This document shows, piece by piece, positions 31,425 through 41,896 of a stretch of 64,000 bases of DNA. The position numbers and the translations under genes are program-made. Position 1 is the stretch's first letter, and every line of letters starts with the position of its first letter. The notes under the pieces are model-generated. The model did not search any database. It was not told the DNA's origin and saw only the letters and a program-made list of their open reading frames with translations. The stretch is from Nipponacmea schrenckii. Taxonomy: Eukaryota; Mollusca; Gastropoda; Lottiidae. Location of the stretch: NCBI GenBank assembly GCA_030562195.1, contig CM060199.1, positions 25,502,338 to 25,566,337 of the forward strand. The letters run 5' to 3'.

Positions 31425-32763
31425 CCTTCATCCTTATCCATGTTGGTAGATCATGTTCTCGACAAATCTTAATTCTATCATGATGAAGAACCATAACTGT
31501 ATTTCTGGTTTTGACCCTGAATAAAGATGCACTTATCTTTCCTATAATAACTCCAGGACCTCTCCAGAATTTCGTCAACTTCCTACATCTGCCTTTAATC
31601 GATGCTGTATCCAAAAAATAAATAGCGTCACCTACTTTATAAGTCTTCTCATTCATCTTAATCCCTCTTCGACCTTTGCTGAGCAACGTTAAATGCATCT
31701 CTTGCCATCTCATGTGCCTCCGCTATCTTCTCACATAGCCGACCTACATATTGATCCACGTCCGAATCATCCTTCACTGGTGACCTGTAAATTATATCTG
31801 CTGGAGGATTAATTTCCCTGTCAGGCATCAACATATTAGCAGTATACCCAGTTTGTCGGTTAATAGAAGTGCGCCAGTCAACTGTGCCATGTTCTCATCC
31901 CAGTCTTTCTGGTTCTCACTCACGTAACAGCGCACCTCATCCATTAGAGTGCGATTGTAACGTTCAACTTGCCCATTTGCAGGAGGTCTATAACTAGTTG
32001 TTCTAGCCTTGTGTATATGTAATTTCTCACATAAGCTGGTAAACAATGAACTTTGAAAATTTCTTCCCTGATCTGTAAAGATTTGGTATAGATAACCGAA
32101 TCTTGAGAAAAATTCATTCACTGCAGTAGGTGCCGTCAATTCTGCAGTTTGGTATGGGACAGGAACACATTCCACACACTTCGTAAATTGGCCCACCATG
32201 ACTTAAACGAACTCATTACCCGAATTGCTTCTGGGTAACGGTCCCAAATAGTCCAAGTGAACCCTTTCCATTGGTGCTCCAGCATGAAATTTCGTCATCT
32301 GAAACTTAGCATGCCTAGTAGCCTTCTTGCTCTCATTACAAACTGAACATGAAATTATATAGTTGTATATATCCTGTGTCATCTTGTACCAATAGTATTT
32401 TTCCTTGATTTTTAATCTAGTTCTTGAGATACCTTGGTGACCTGCTGATGGGATGTCATGGTAGAGCTTCATTATTTCCTTCTTACATTTCCGAGGTACC
32501 AAGTTGGGAATCAACCCCTTGGGATTCCTACGGAAAAGAATACTATCAGGATTAAGGAAAAATAACTCACGATTCAACCAATAAGCTTTGGAAGTTTTAC
32601 TACTTATCATCAAAGTTCCCTCATCAGGTATTATTCCATTCTTCAAAAACTCCAAAATTATCTTCAAATCCGAATCATCTTGTTGCTCCGTTAAAACATC
32701 TGTATCTGAAGCATCAGCAAACCATTTGATGAATGTTAGCCTTCTCCTTCCATTCTTTCTCAA
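31366..32763 (-). pseudogene. Gypsy integrase (zinc finger, DDE core, C-terminal module), frameshifted
   Basis: Three frames in order: 32763-32203 has the H2C2 finger (HDIPSAGHQ ... CSVCNESK) and the start of the core with HLDYLGPL (first Asp); 32199-31828 has FTDQGRNFQ (second Asp) and NGQVERYNRTL (Glu), completing the DDE triad; 31713-31366 has the SH3-like 'GPY/F' module (KFWRGPGVIIGKI). Breaks lie at about 32200 and 31830. All catalytic residues are visible, so damage appears recent. The C-terminal end overlaps the PHD ORF. Confidence 0.88.
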
Positions 32764-33718
32764 GTAATGGCCAAATAACTTCCTCTGGGCATTCTTGAGC
32801 TATGGGTACTACATAATCTACTGTCTGTACAAATTCTGACCAATCCTGAAATGCTTTTACACAAGATTTGCATCGTTTGCATGACAAACTGTTAGGGCTC
32901 ATATTTACTACAAATTCATTACAGGGCCCAGACACATCAATACGACTGATACCTGGACGGTGTTCAATCTCCATGTGATATTGACTCAGTTCTTCCATCC
33001 ATCTTGCAATTTGTCCCCCTTGATGTTTAAATTTCATCAACTAAAGAAGACTATTTTGATCAGTTCTAATTCGAAACTTCCTACCTAGTAAATAGTGTCT
33101 AAACAGCCTGGTAAATTTTATAACAGCTAGTAATTCTTTTCGGGTAGTGCAGTACCTCGTCTGTACAGGCGTCAAAGAATAGCTACCATAAGAAATAACT
33201 CTTTCTTCACCATCTTGAACCTGCAATAATTCTCCACCAATAGCAACATCTGAGGCGTCTGTATCTAAAATAAATTCTCCAGTTCTATTAGGTAACGCTA
33301 ACAATGATGTAGTAGTCAAACATTCTTTCAGTTTATCAAAAGCTTCCTGCTCCTTCTCCCCCCATACAAAATCTTTCTTAGAGGTCAAAGCATATAAGGG
33401 CGCTGCTACTATCTTAGCAAAGTCTTTAATGAATATCCTGTGGTAATTGGCAAAACCAAGGAATTTTTCTACATCTTTCTTTACTTTGGGAGCAAGTCTA
33501 TTCCTAATAACATCTAACTTTTTGTCATTTACCTCAATACCTTTATCACTAACAATTCTTCCTACAGTCTTACTTTTAAACAAATTACATTTCCTGAGTT
33601 TCGACTGCAGCCCAAACTTCTTGAATCTAGCCAGAACGTTTTTAAGATTCTCTAGATGTTCCGGGAAACTCTTCCCCATAATAAGGGCATCATCTAGAAA
33701 AGCTAAAACAACTTCCAA
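32714..33718 (-). pseudogene. Gypsy RT C-terminal half, RNase H and linker
   Basis: 33718-33041 contains AFLDDALIMG (the motif C region, with YLDD replaced by FLDD), KVKKDVEKFLGFANYHRIFI, then the RNase H start FILDTDASDVAIGGELLQ and YCTTRKELLAVI, then FRIRTDQNSLL. After a break near 33041, 33040-32714 carries the RNase H end (RWMEELSQYHMEIEHRPG) and a spacer. Order and motifs are those of Metaviridae (Ty3/gypsy). Confidence 0.9.
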
Positions 33719-33740
33719 CTCAAACCTTGTAAAATCAGAT

Positions 33741-34208
33741 TCATAACTCTTGAAAATGTTGCTGGGGCATTACAGAGGTCGAATGCCATCTTCTGGAACT
33801 CGTACAAACCATATTTGGTGTTGCTGTCTTGCATTGATCTTCCTTCTTGATCTTAACCTGTAAATAAGCTTGATTAGCATTCAATTTGCTGAAAAATATA
33901 TTTCCTGCTAAAGCATCCATACATTCTTCTATAATAGGCAAAGGATACACACATTTGGTAGTTACAGCATTAAGGGATCTATAGTCAATGCAGTATCTCA
34001 GACTACCAACAGATTTTCTTACAAAGACAGGGCTTGCTGACCATTCCGACACTGAAGGTACTATCACACCGGTTTTCAACATTTTCTGTAACTCTTTTTC
34101 TTCCTCGTCAACAAAAACAGCTGGTGTTCGTCTCATATGTTCTTTAATGGGCTTGACATTACCAGTATCTATTGAGTGCTCAATTGCATCATACGTCTTC
34201 ATATTCAA
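33741..34208 (-). pseudogene. Gypsy reverse transcriptase, N-terminal half
   Basis: Contains VIVPSVSEWSASPVFVRKS, RYCIDYRSLNAVT and KLNANQAYLQVKI (motif A; the normal catalytic Asp of 'KLDL--GY-QI' is Asn here). The frame is then lost near 33750 before the remainder continues at 33718. The Asp-to-Asn change would abolish RT activity in this copy if not a sequencing error. Confidence 0.88.
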
Positions 34209-34583
34209 TCAACATTTCTGCGATTTCTTTAACTTGTTCATAGTCTTTTATTTCTGAAGTCTCATCCTCAAAGAGTTGATGCAAATGGACTGACATTCTT
34301 GAAATAAAATGATTACTACCTTTAACCAATTCTTCATGACCATTTTCTTCATCAATTTTTACCATATAAGGTACATATTCATCGTCTTCGTATTACTATC
34401 TGAGAAATAGTCTTCTTTATCTATATCTGCAATAATCTTATCAGATTCTTCTATCATACTAGCATAACCTTATTTGAGTTCTTGCCTTAAGGGTGATATC
34501 ATTCCCAGATAAGTTCATCAAGCATATGACTGGAGAGCTATTCTTACCATGCAATGAACGTGCTACCAAAACAGGAATGTTTC

Positions 34584-35338
34584 TCATTGGTTCATAATCA
34601 ATAAAACATAATCCGTAAACATAGGTCTATCCAAGTTGCAAGGAATTCTCATCACAGAATTAGCTGGAATTCTCACTTGCTCTGGTAAAACCACTTTAAC
34701 TGGATCATCTGTATTGGGTAATCCTTTCATCAAAACAATTCGTTCATTGTTGATCATCATTTCCTGTTTACCAATATCCACTAAGGCATTAATCTTTTCC
34801 AAAAAATCTAACCCTATAAGAGCAATATCATTCATTTCAGCTACATAAATATCTTCAATAAACGTTTGAGAACACTCTTAAACTCAACAGGACCTACAAG
34901 ATAACCCTTGCATAACATACCAGTAGCGAAAGCAAATAAACTTACTTCCCTTATAATAGGAGGCCTATTTCTCAGCATAGAATACCATAACATTGACAAA
35001 ACTGTAACTTGAGCTCCGGTATCCACAACAGCAGCAAAACACATAGTATCTATTGTCATAGCAACTCTGAAAGCAGACTTAAATGAAGAACATCTATTCT
35101 CTAAATTAATACTAAAACAAGTCTTAAAATCATCAAATATAACATTTGGAGGATCCACGTTAACCTCACCCTCCCTACCTGAAATTGTGCAACTACTACC
35201 ACTATTTACATCATTTCTAAAAATCTGAGTACATTCTGTATTTACATCTGTGTTGGACTTTTCTTCTTGACAGGAAAACCTGATATCCTCAGAATGGGAA
35301 CTTATTTCCCTATTTGGAGCACTAAGTGCTGGGGTCAC
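34584..35338 (-). pseudogene. Gypsy retropepsin-like aspartic protease
   Basis: 35338-34841 contains FAAVVDTGAQVTVLS, the DTGA active-site loop with the following flap region, and 34835-34584 continues in a new frame with ALIGLDFLEKI, the usual second 'ILG-DFL' motif. A frameshift separates the two parts at about 34840. The protease sits between the gag zinc knuckle and RT as expected. Confidence 0.85.
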
Positions 35339-35368
35339 TAAGTGCTGTGATCCTCACAACCGACCCCC

Positions 35369-36369
35369 CTAGTTTAAATTCTTCTTACCATCGTCAAAGG
35401 AGATATGTCTATCTGTCATATTCCCACCATTTGGACATCTACTTTTTATATGACCTTCCTGTCCACAACCATAACATACCACTGGTCTATTTGGTGAAGG
35501 TGACCTATTTCTTGAAAAATTCTTAATCAAAGTTTTGATCTCATCCAATTCACTGCGTAATTTAGACATATTAGAATTATTCTCAATCTGGACACGGTCT
35601 ATCATCCCCTTATCTTCAAGGCGTAAGTTTACAACATGGGTTTTAAATTCACTACTTAAAGTGTCAACATCTGATTTATTCTTAGATATTAAAGAAAGGT
35701 TACTTTTATTTTTCTCTACCACTCCAGTTGTCATAACCTCTGGAAAATCATTTCTGGAATGAATTAAGTCCTTTTCCATACGACTATCACCTGGAATCGT
35801 TTCTTCTACATGCTGGTACCACCTCAAAGCTTCAACCACTTCTGATAACGTATCTAACCGTGTATTTGCAACATACCTTGCAGCCGCTGTATCTCTCAAT
35901 CCAGATAAAATCTTCATCTTAATATTATTTTCAACTAGATCTCTATGCATTCCTGCAAAAGCATCTACAGACAAGGTTTGTAATCGGTCATACCAATCTC
36001 ACCTATGCCATCATAAAATAAACCTTGCGGCATTGGTAAAGTATTTCTTGGCTCCTTCTTGCTCTCTGGTTTGGTATGAGTTTGACATGACCTACTTCTT
36101 CTCTTTGGTCTGACTATCGGTTCTGGGTCAAGGACAGTGACAGGTTCGGGAATTGTATCCCCCTGAAAATCTTCCTGTTCTCTCCTAGGATTCAAAATAC
36201 TGTCTATGACCCTGTAACGATGTGTAGTCGATCTGGATGGTGTAGAAGTAAATAAAGAGGCTTTATTACTCACTTCCTCTGCTCCAATTCTTGAATCTGT
36301 TTCTGGAACCAGGTGTGACAATCTATCCATGAAACTGTCAATATCACTCAATATCAAATCATCCATCAT
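35369..36369 (-). CDS. Gypsy gag with CCHC zinc knuckle, one frameshift
   Basis: Two overlapping frames: 36369-35965 (acidic N-terminus, with RPKRRSRSCQTHTKPESKK) and 35974-35369 (capsid-like helices followed by VVCYGCGQEGHIKSRCP, a C-x2-C-x4-H-x4-C knuckle). The overlap of ten bases suggests a single frameshift mutation. It is the only gag-like region and lies next to the 5' LTR. Confidence 0.85.
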
Positions 36370-37161
36370 ACTAGAATAGTACTCAAAGTTTACAAATTAG
36401 AAAAATAAATCCAAATAATAACACGTAACTCACCACCACCAATAAATCAAAAAGCTAGCCAAAATATTCACACTGTCAGCACTGGCAAAAAACCGACAGG
36501 GCACAACACAATAATATCTTTAGGTAACCAGCAAACTTCTGAACTTCTGTAAAAGACCTTCAAAATAATTGGTAAAAACTAAAACACAATATTAATAATT
36601 ACTTACAAGAATCAATCATTAGCAGACGACAAACCAAAAATATCGTTTACAAAACTACCATTCAACTTCAGGTTTACCGATAAGCGATCAAATCCCACTT
36701 GAAAACATAAATCTGCTTTAACCAATGGCTTCTTTTATCCACTTCAATCTATCAATTTCTTGTTTATATCAGTTTGCATCCTCTATAATATCTTGAATTC
36801 CGGACAATGTAATAGTTAAGGTAAATAATTCTGTCTACTTTCGGTTTATCGCCTTGTTTGAGTTGTTCGTGCTAGCTGATCGAACAGGATTCTCGTCGAA
36901 CTCGAACGGAAAGATGGAGAGGCGACCAACTAAGTACAACAACAATTATAACCAAAAAGATCAATGAAACTTGATCAAAATTGTTCCACGAGAATATCAA
37001 AATTAGTAGGCGTAGACTCCTCCAGGTTTGTGCCGAAACCAGAATCGTCTTAGTACATGTGTGTAAGACTATTACAACTCCGGCGAATCTAAATAGTAAC
37101 CCTTGCCCTAATTAATCGATGAACCAAGGAGACTATAATAAATCGGCGACGCCACAATAAG
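36370..37161 (-). other. Gypsy 5' leader with primer-binding site
   Basis: Between gag and the 5' LTR. On the minus strand the sequence after the LTR end CGTTCCA runs CTTATTG then TGGCGTCGCCGATTT; a TGG start matches the CCA end of a tRNA primer, so TGGCGTCGCC (about 37145-37154) is the probable primer-binding site. The tRNA is not identified. The rest is non-coding. Confidence 0.5.
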
Positions 37162-37427
37162 TGGAACGACCTCGTCTGCACTCTCTCAGATGTTATAAGT
37201 GTCGTCCGTGGCCAGAGACAGACGAGGGCATAGGCTGCCAAAGGTATCAACCGTATAAGACAACAGGGAAAACTATCAGACTCAAGCGGGATGGCTGCAA
37301 AGTCAATCACAACACAAACAGTACAACACCTTTTAGAAACTATTACCAAAGGACATGTATTCGTACCGAAGTCCGGATACAATATTGCGACAAATGATAC
37401 ACTGCCAACCAGTTTTTATAGCTTCTC
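37162..37427 (-). repeat. 5' LTR of the Ty3/gypsy element
   Basis: Partner of 29634-29901 (see the element entry). It is followed by AAAG, the same four bases that precede the other LTR. Confidence 0.9.
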
Positions 37428-37844
37428 AAAGAAAAGTTTACTATTCGCGATGAATTACCTGCCCTTAATGCACACGTAGATGTCGCTTAACCCATTCCCG
37501 TTGTCATTGGTTTTGTAGTAGCGTTATGGTAAGAGATAATTGGCAGGGTCGTGGTGGGGCGGGTTTGTTAAAATCTTTATTAATGAGCCTGTAGGATTAC
37601 ACATTGAAAGATTAGTTTTGGGTAATGTAAACGGTTAAGTTTGCTGGAACAGTGGATATATAGTGGTCTTTGAAAATTATGTCTTTTGATGTTGGCCGGT
37701 TTGGTAAACTGCGATAGGTTAGGATCGCATGGAGGGTATTTTGCACCGGGAAAATGGATTGGGACTATTTGGTCATGTGAAGTATCGAACAAAAGGCCAG
37801 ATAGGCAGATAAGTTGAGGGTTATTACGTAGCAGGGCAGATATT

Positions 37845-38810
37845 CAGAAAGAAAAGTTTACTATCATTATAACTGTATAACTACAGCCTGTTTTGTTAAT
37901 ACTACTATACATGATAAAGACATACATGTTTTTCACTAGGTCAAACATTCCAAACGTTGTATCAAATTTAAAATTTACTATAATTATAACTGTATAACTA
38001 CAGCCTGTTTTGTTAATAATAGTATACGTGATATAGACATACATGTTTTTCACTAGTTCAAACAATTCCAATCAGTGTCTCAGTTGTAAAGTAACTAACT
38101 AGATAACATGATATAAACACAAATAATTTTCACTAGGTCAAACATTCTAAACATTGTATCAAGTTTAAATTGAAAAATACATAACTGTTTTGTTAATTAT
38201 TGACTGCATGATAAAGACAAACTAGTACGTGTTTTTCACTAGGTCCAACATTCCAATCAGTGTCTGAAATATAAATGAACTAACATTATAAATGTAAAAC
38301 TATAGTCTGTTTAGTTTATAATAGTACACATGATATAGAGATACATGTTTTTTACTAGGTCAAACATTCCAATCTTTGACTTAAATTTATATTAACTTAG
38401 ATCAAACATTCCAAATATTGTATAAAGTTTAAATTTACTAACATTATAAATGTATAACTATAATCTGTTTAGTTTATAATAGTATACACGATATAGACAC
38501 AATAATTTGCACTAGGTCATACATTCCAATCATTGAATTAAATTTAAATTTACTAACATTATAACTGTTTAACTACTGTTTAACTATAGCCTGTTATGTT
38601 AATAATAGTATACAAGATATAGACTTTTTTACTAGGTTAAACATTCCAATCATTGACTTAAATTTAAATTAACTAACATTATAACTGTATAACTATAGCC
38701 TGCTTTGTTTATAACAGTATAGCATAGATATAGACTATATATAGATATATGTGTTTACTAGGTATGTCAATGTCTCAAATTTAAATAAAAAAGCTATATA
38801 GGCCTAGCTG
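37845..38810. repeat. Tandem repeat of about 115 bp, eight to nine diverged copies
   Basis: Copies share 'aactgtataactacagcctgttt', 'catgatatagacatacatgt' and 'actaggtcaaacattccaa' in that order. The last phrase recurs at about 37940, 38053, 38140, 38240, 38358, 38402, 38514 and 38634, so spacing is mostly 87-120 bp. No coding capacity. It lies between the gypsy element and a LINE ORF1. Confidence 0.85.
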
Positions 38811-38932
38811 TATAACTGTTGCCTGTTTTTGAACACTGGAAAAGTGGAACCATGATTGTCAAGTTTGTCTGGTGAGTGGTATATTAGGTGTGATGTTCTA
38901 TAGGTTTAATGTTAACGACTAACTGCTGAAAC

Positions 38933-39526
38933 TTAATAAGGTACACCATAGATTGTTAGTTCTTCTGCAGTTGGTTGATACCCTGTTATGCCTAATGGTG
39001 TGTTAATACGGATTACTTTACCTTGACTACCAGCATGAGCAGGGAGCTCTCGAACAAACAACTTGCCATCCCTCGACCAACACTGTTGTATATATGCAGC
39101 TTTCATAGACTTCCTGACTAAGCTAAATAGAAATGACCTATATCTTGTCAAATCCTCATTTATGAAAACATTTTTTGGGAGTTTCTTGTTTCGTTCTCTG
39201 ACACTTATGAGTTCCCTTTTATGTTTATAACTCGATAGACTTATGATAATTTGTCTAGGACTGATATGTTGCCTCTCTGTTGGCATCCTACCTACACGGT
39301 GACAGTTTTCGATGTGATCAGGTGTGAAATCTGGGCACACTTTAGTCAGAACGCTTAGGGCTACCTTCTCAACATCCTCAACCTTTTCCTCTGTAATACC
39401 ATTAATTCGGACACAGCCCGTTCTTCTATATTGCTCAAGTTCATCCATTTTCAGTGTCATGTCAGTGTTAAGTTGTGTGGACACTTTTGCAAGTTCAACT
39501 TTAAGGTGGGAGATTTCCATCTTCAT
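38933..39526 (-). CDS. LINE ORF1 protein (RRM-like nucleic-acid chaperone)
   Basis: A 197-codon minus-strand frame: N-terminal leucine-rich helix (KMEISHLKVELAKVSTQLNT), then ELEQYRRTGCVRINGI, IENCHRVGR, SPRQIIISL, KNVFINEDLTRYRS and a C-terminal part with WSRDGKLFVRELP. This is the coiled coil, RRM and C-terminal domain order of LINE ORF1 proteins. It is uninterrupted. No ORF2 follows on the minus strand, only the ~115-bp satellite, so it is an orphan. An (ATA)n tract lies just upstream at 39541-39565. The N-terminus may be incomplete. Confidence 0.8.
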   Translation of the reverse strand: MKMEISHLKVELAKVSTQLNTDMTLKMDELEQYRRTGCVRINGITEEKVEDVEKVALSVLTKVCPDFTPDHIENCHRVGRMPTERQHISPRQIIISLSSYKHKRELISVRERNKKLPKNVFINEDLTRYRSFLFSLVRKSMKAAYIQQCWSRDGKLFVRELPAHAGSQGKVIRINTPLGITGYQPTAEELTIYGVPY

Positions 39527-39540
39527 GGGAGTAATAATAT

Positions 39541-39565
39541 ACTAATAATAATAATAATAATAATA
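39541..39565. repeat. (ATA)n microsatellite
   Basis: About eight ATA units beside the LINE ORF1. Confidence 0.9.
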
Positions 39566-40034
39566 ATTTATTTCAGTACTTAAAGGCAGTGCCCATTGTA
39601 CACATTCATATCATAATAACATTACAATTTTACTTAGATACAATAAATTAATATTTACAATTTAACATTCGAAAATATTTACAAATTATTTATCAAAATG
39701 AAAGGATTTCATTACGTATTTTTGTGGCTTTAATTATATACAATGCTAGGTTTTTTAATAGTTTTTCCGACTCAGTTTGGAATAATGATATAAGTTTGGA
39801 CATTGATGGATTTTTACGATAGCAATGTGGGAGAAAGTTACTTCTGACGTCACTAAGTATGGGGCACACAAGTATGAAATGGAGCTCATCTTCAATTTAT
39901 TTACTATTGCAAATTTGACAAATACGTTCACTTCTAGGGACCATTTCAACGCCCCATTTCAATATTTAAGAGATGCGTTGAGCAGCGTATATTTGAAATA
40001 GCAAATTTCAATCTAGGAGGGAGCTTAGTAGTAT

Positions 40035-40109
40035 TAGAGTATTTAGATATCCGGCATCCCGCCATTTCGCTATGCTCCACTCCGGTCTACCGGATATCTA
40101 AATACTCTA
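40035..40109. repeat. Perfect 20-bp inverted repeat around a GC-rich loop
   Basis: TAGAGTATTTAGATATCCGG at 40035-40054 is the exact reverse complement of 40090-40109; the 35-bp spacer is C-rich. It would form a stable stem-loop. It could be a tiny foldback element or a transposon end pair. Confidence 0.8.
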
Positions 40110-40302
40110 TGACTTCTTAGAATAAATAGACCAAAAAATGTCTTTTATAAACATTCATTCCCCTAAAACCTATTTTGGATCAGGGGACATTCAGAAATCT
40201 CTAACTAAACATCTCCCAGGTCATAATTACAAGGTTAGATTTACGACTAGATGAAAATCAGTTTATAAATGAGAACTGTGAACATAACATGTATGTGTAG
40301 TC

Positions 40303-40472
40303 ATGGAGTTGATATCGATCAATACTTTCTTTGTTCTGAATTGCGTTGTATTCTCAGTCAATTCATTTCAAGTCTGTCTCGGTTGTTTACAGTTTAGTTT
40401 CAGTATTACTCTCGTTTTAATATTCTTTGGACGAGAGATTAACGTTATTATATTTGACTATTATCCAACCCA
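40303..40472 (+). other. Candidate first exon with hydrophobic segments
   Basis: ATG 40303 opens a frame with strongly hydrophobic stretches (FFVLNCVVFSVNSFQVCLGC, then ITLVLIFF) up to CCCAG|GTATGT at 40472/40473, a good splice donor. It could be a signal-anchor exon of a membrane protein. Nothing downstream confirms it, as a 500-N gap begins at 40858. Confidence 0.25.
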
Positions 40473-40857
40473 GGTATGTAATAGCTTTATTTAATATTAA
40501 CGGTGTAATTATATCAAAATTTCGTAAGTTTGTCAATTCTCAAATTACTAGTAATGATTCCTGACATAGAACAATGTTTACTATGATTTTAACGTTTTGG
40601 AAATTAATGTGATTTGAAATTATTTATGAGACTTATCAAAAACAGTTCAAAATTCTGTTAGAAAGGTGAGTGTGTAAAATATTTAGTAAAATATATTTCA
40701 TTTTATATTTTCAGGTTACGTGACAAATATTCCATAGATGATTGAACGATCAATAAAAGTTCTGGAAAATTACCTAACAACATAACAAACAGTTGGTAAC
40801 TAAGGACCGGTACTACAGGAGCGGTTTCGATCATGCGCAGTTGAATAGAACAACAAC

Positions 40858-41357
40858 NNNNNNNNNNNNNNNNNNNNNNNNNNNNNNNNNNNNNNNNNNN
40901 NNNNNNNNNNNNNNNNNNNNNNNNNNNNNNNNNNNNNNNNNNNNNNNNNNNNNNNNNNNNNNNNNNNNNNNNNNNNNNNNNNNNNNNNNNNNNNNNNNNN
41001 NNNNNNNNNNNNNNNNNNNNNNNNNNNNNNNNNNNNNNNNNNNNNNNNNNNNNNNNNNNNNNNNNNNNNNNNNNNNNNNNNNNNNNNNNNNNNNNNNNNN
41101 NNNNNNNNNNNNNNNNNNNNNNNNNNNNNNNNNNNNNNNNNNNNNNNNNNNNNNNNNNNNNNNNNNNNNNNNNNNNNNNNNNNNNNNNNNNNNNNNNNNN
41201 NNNNNNNNNNNNNNNNNNNNNNNNNNNNNNNNNNNNNNNNNNNNNNNNNNNNNNNNNNNNNNNNNNNNNNNNNNNNNNNNNNNNNNNNNNNNNNNNNNNN
41301 NNNNNNNNNNNNNNNNNNNNNNNNNNNNNNNNNNNNNNNNNNNNNNNNNNNNNNNNN
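40858..41357. other. Assembly gap, 500 N
   Basis: Exactly 500 unknown bases; same placeholder length as the gap at 21397. Confidence 0.99.
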
Positions 41358-41443
41358 CGTTTTGGGTTTTGGGTATATTTCTATTTCTGGGTATCTACCC
41401 TTTTTAGCCCTTCTTGTTTGGCTTTTTGTGACCGAAGTGTCGG

Positions 41444-41511
41444 ATTGGTCGAGTTGACGTCATAACGTCTCTAAGGTAAACAAAGAGATGCGAGGGAATT
41501 CCGTGACGTCA
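41444..41511. promoter_or_regulatory. Two CRE palindromes and an inverted CCAAT
   Basis: TGACGTCA occurs at 41455-41462 and 41504-41511, with ATTGG at 41444-41448, all within 90 bases upstream of the ATG at 41533. A probable promoter for whatever starts there. Confidence 0.5.
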
Positions 41512-41532
41512 TATTATTCTCTACGTAAAAAC

Positions 41533-41793
41533 ATGGCTGCCCCCATACCAAACATGACGAGAAAAACCAACACAAATCGCATTTTCCAATCACACCATCC
41601 CTGGGAACATCCTTCTTTCGTTTTATTTGTGGAATTCTATAGTGGCAACCTTGGAGGCGTAAAATATGAGGTTGACAACCTTCTAATATTCCTTTATTCC
41701 CCCCCAAAGGCGTTAAAACGCTTTGTTTACAAACGAAACATTGACCTACTTATCGCGGTCTTTTCAACTTCAATGATACTGGTATGGAATTGA
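41533..41793 (+). CDS. Possible host first exon or small ORF
   Basis: ATG 41533 in good context (AAAACATGG) 22 bases after the second CRE opens 86 codons starting MAAPIPNMTRKT and ending MILVWN. The CREs plus a 'MAA' start look like a gene start, and the BEN-gene exons follow on the same strand. However, the obvious donor (CTG|GTATGG at about 41780) leaves phase 0 while the next exon needs phase 1, so the link is not proven. The sequence itself is not recognised. Confidence 0.35.
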   Translation: MAAPIPNMTRKTNTNRIFQSHHPWEHPSFVLFVEFYSGNLGGVKYEVDNLLIFLYSPPKALKRFVYKRNIDLLIAVFSTSMILVWN

Positions 41794-41896
41794 TCAGAAA
41801 TGCACCCAGTTTTGTAACATAGGCATGATTGAAGTTACATTTTTTTTGAAGCAGTGCAAATATAAAATAAATAAATAAAACTGATAATATTTTCAG

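Larger units (their letters stand above)
29630..37431 (-). mobile_element. Ty3/gypsy LTR retrotransposon with PHD finger and extra 3' ORF
   Basis: Two LTRs of 268 and 266 bp (29634-29901 and 37162-37427) are about 96% identical by eye and are bounded by AAAG on both sides (29630-29633 and 37428-37431), a likely 4-bp target duplication. The internal region on the minus strand runs gag, protease, RT, RNase H, integrase, PHD finger, extra ORF. A plausible primer-binding site TGGCGTCGCC starts about 8 bases inside the 5' LTR. Coding frames have several breaks, in keeping with LTR divergence of a few percent. Confidence 0.92.
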
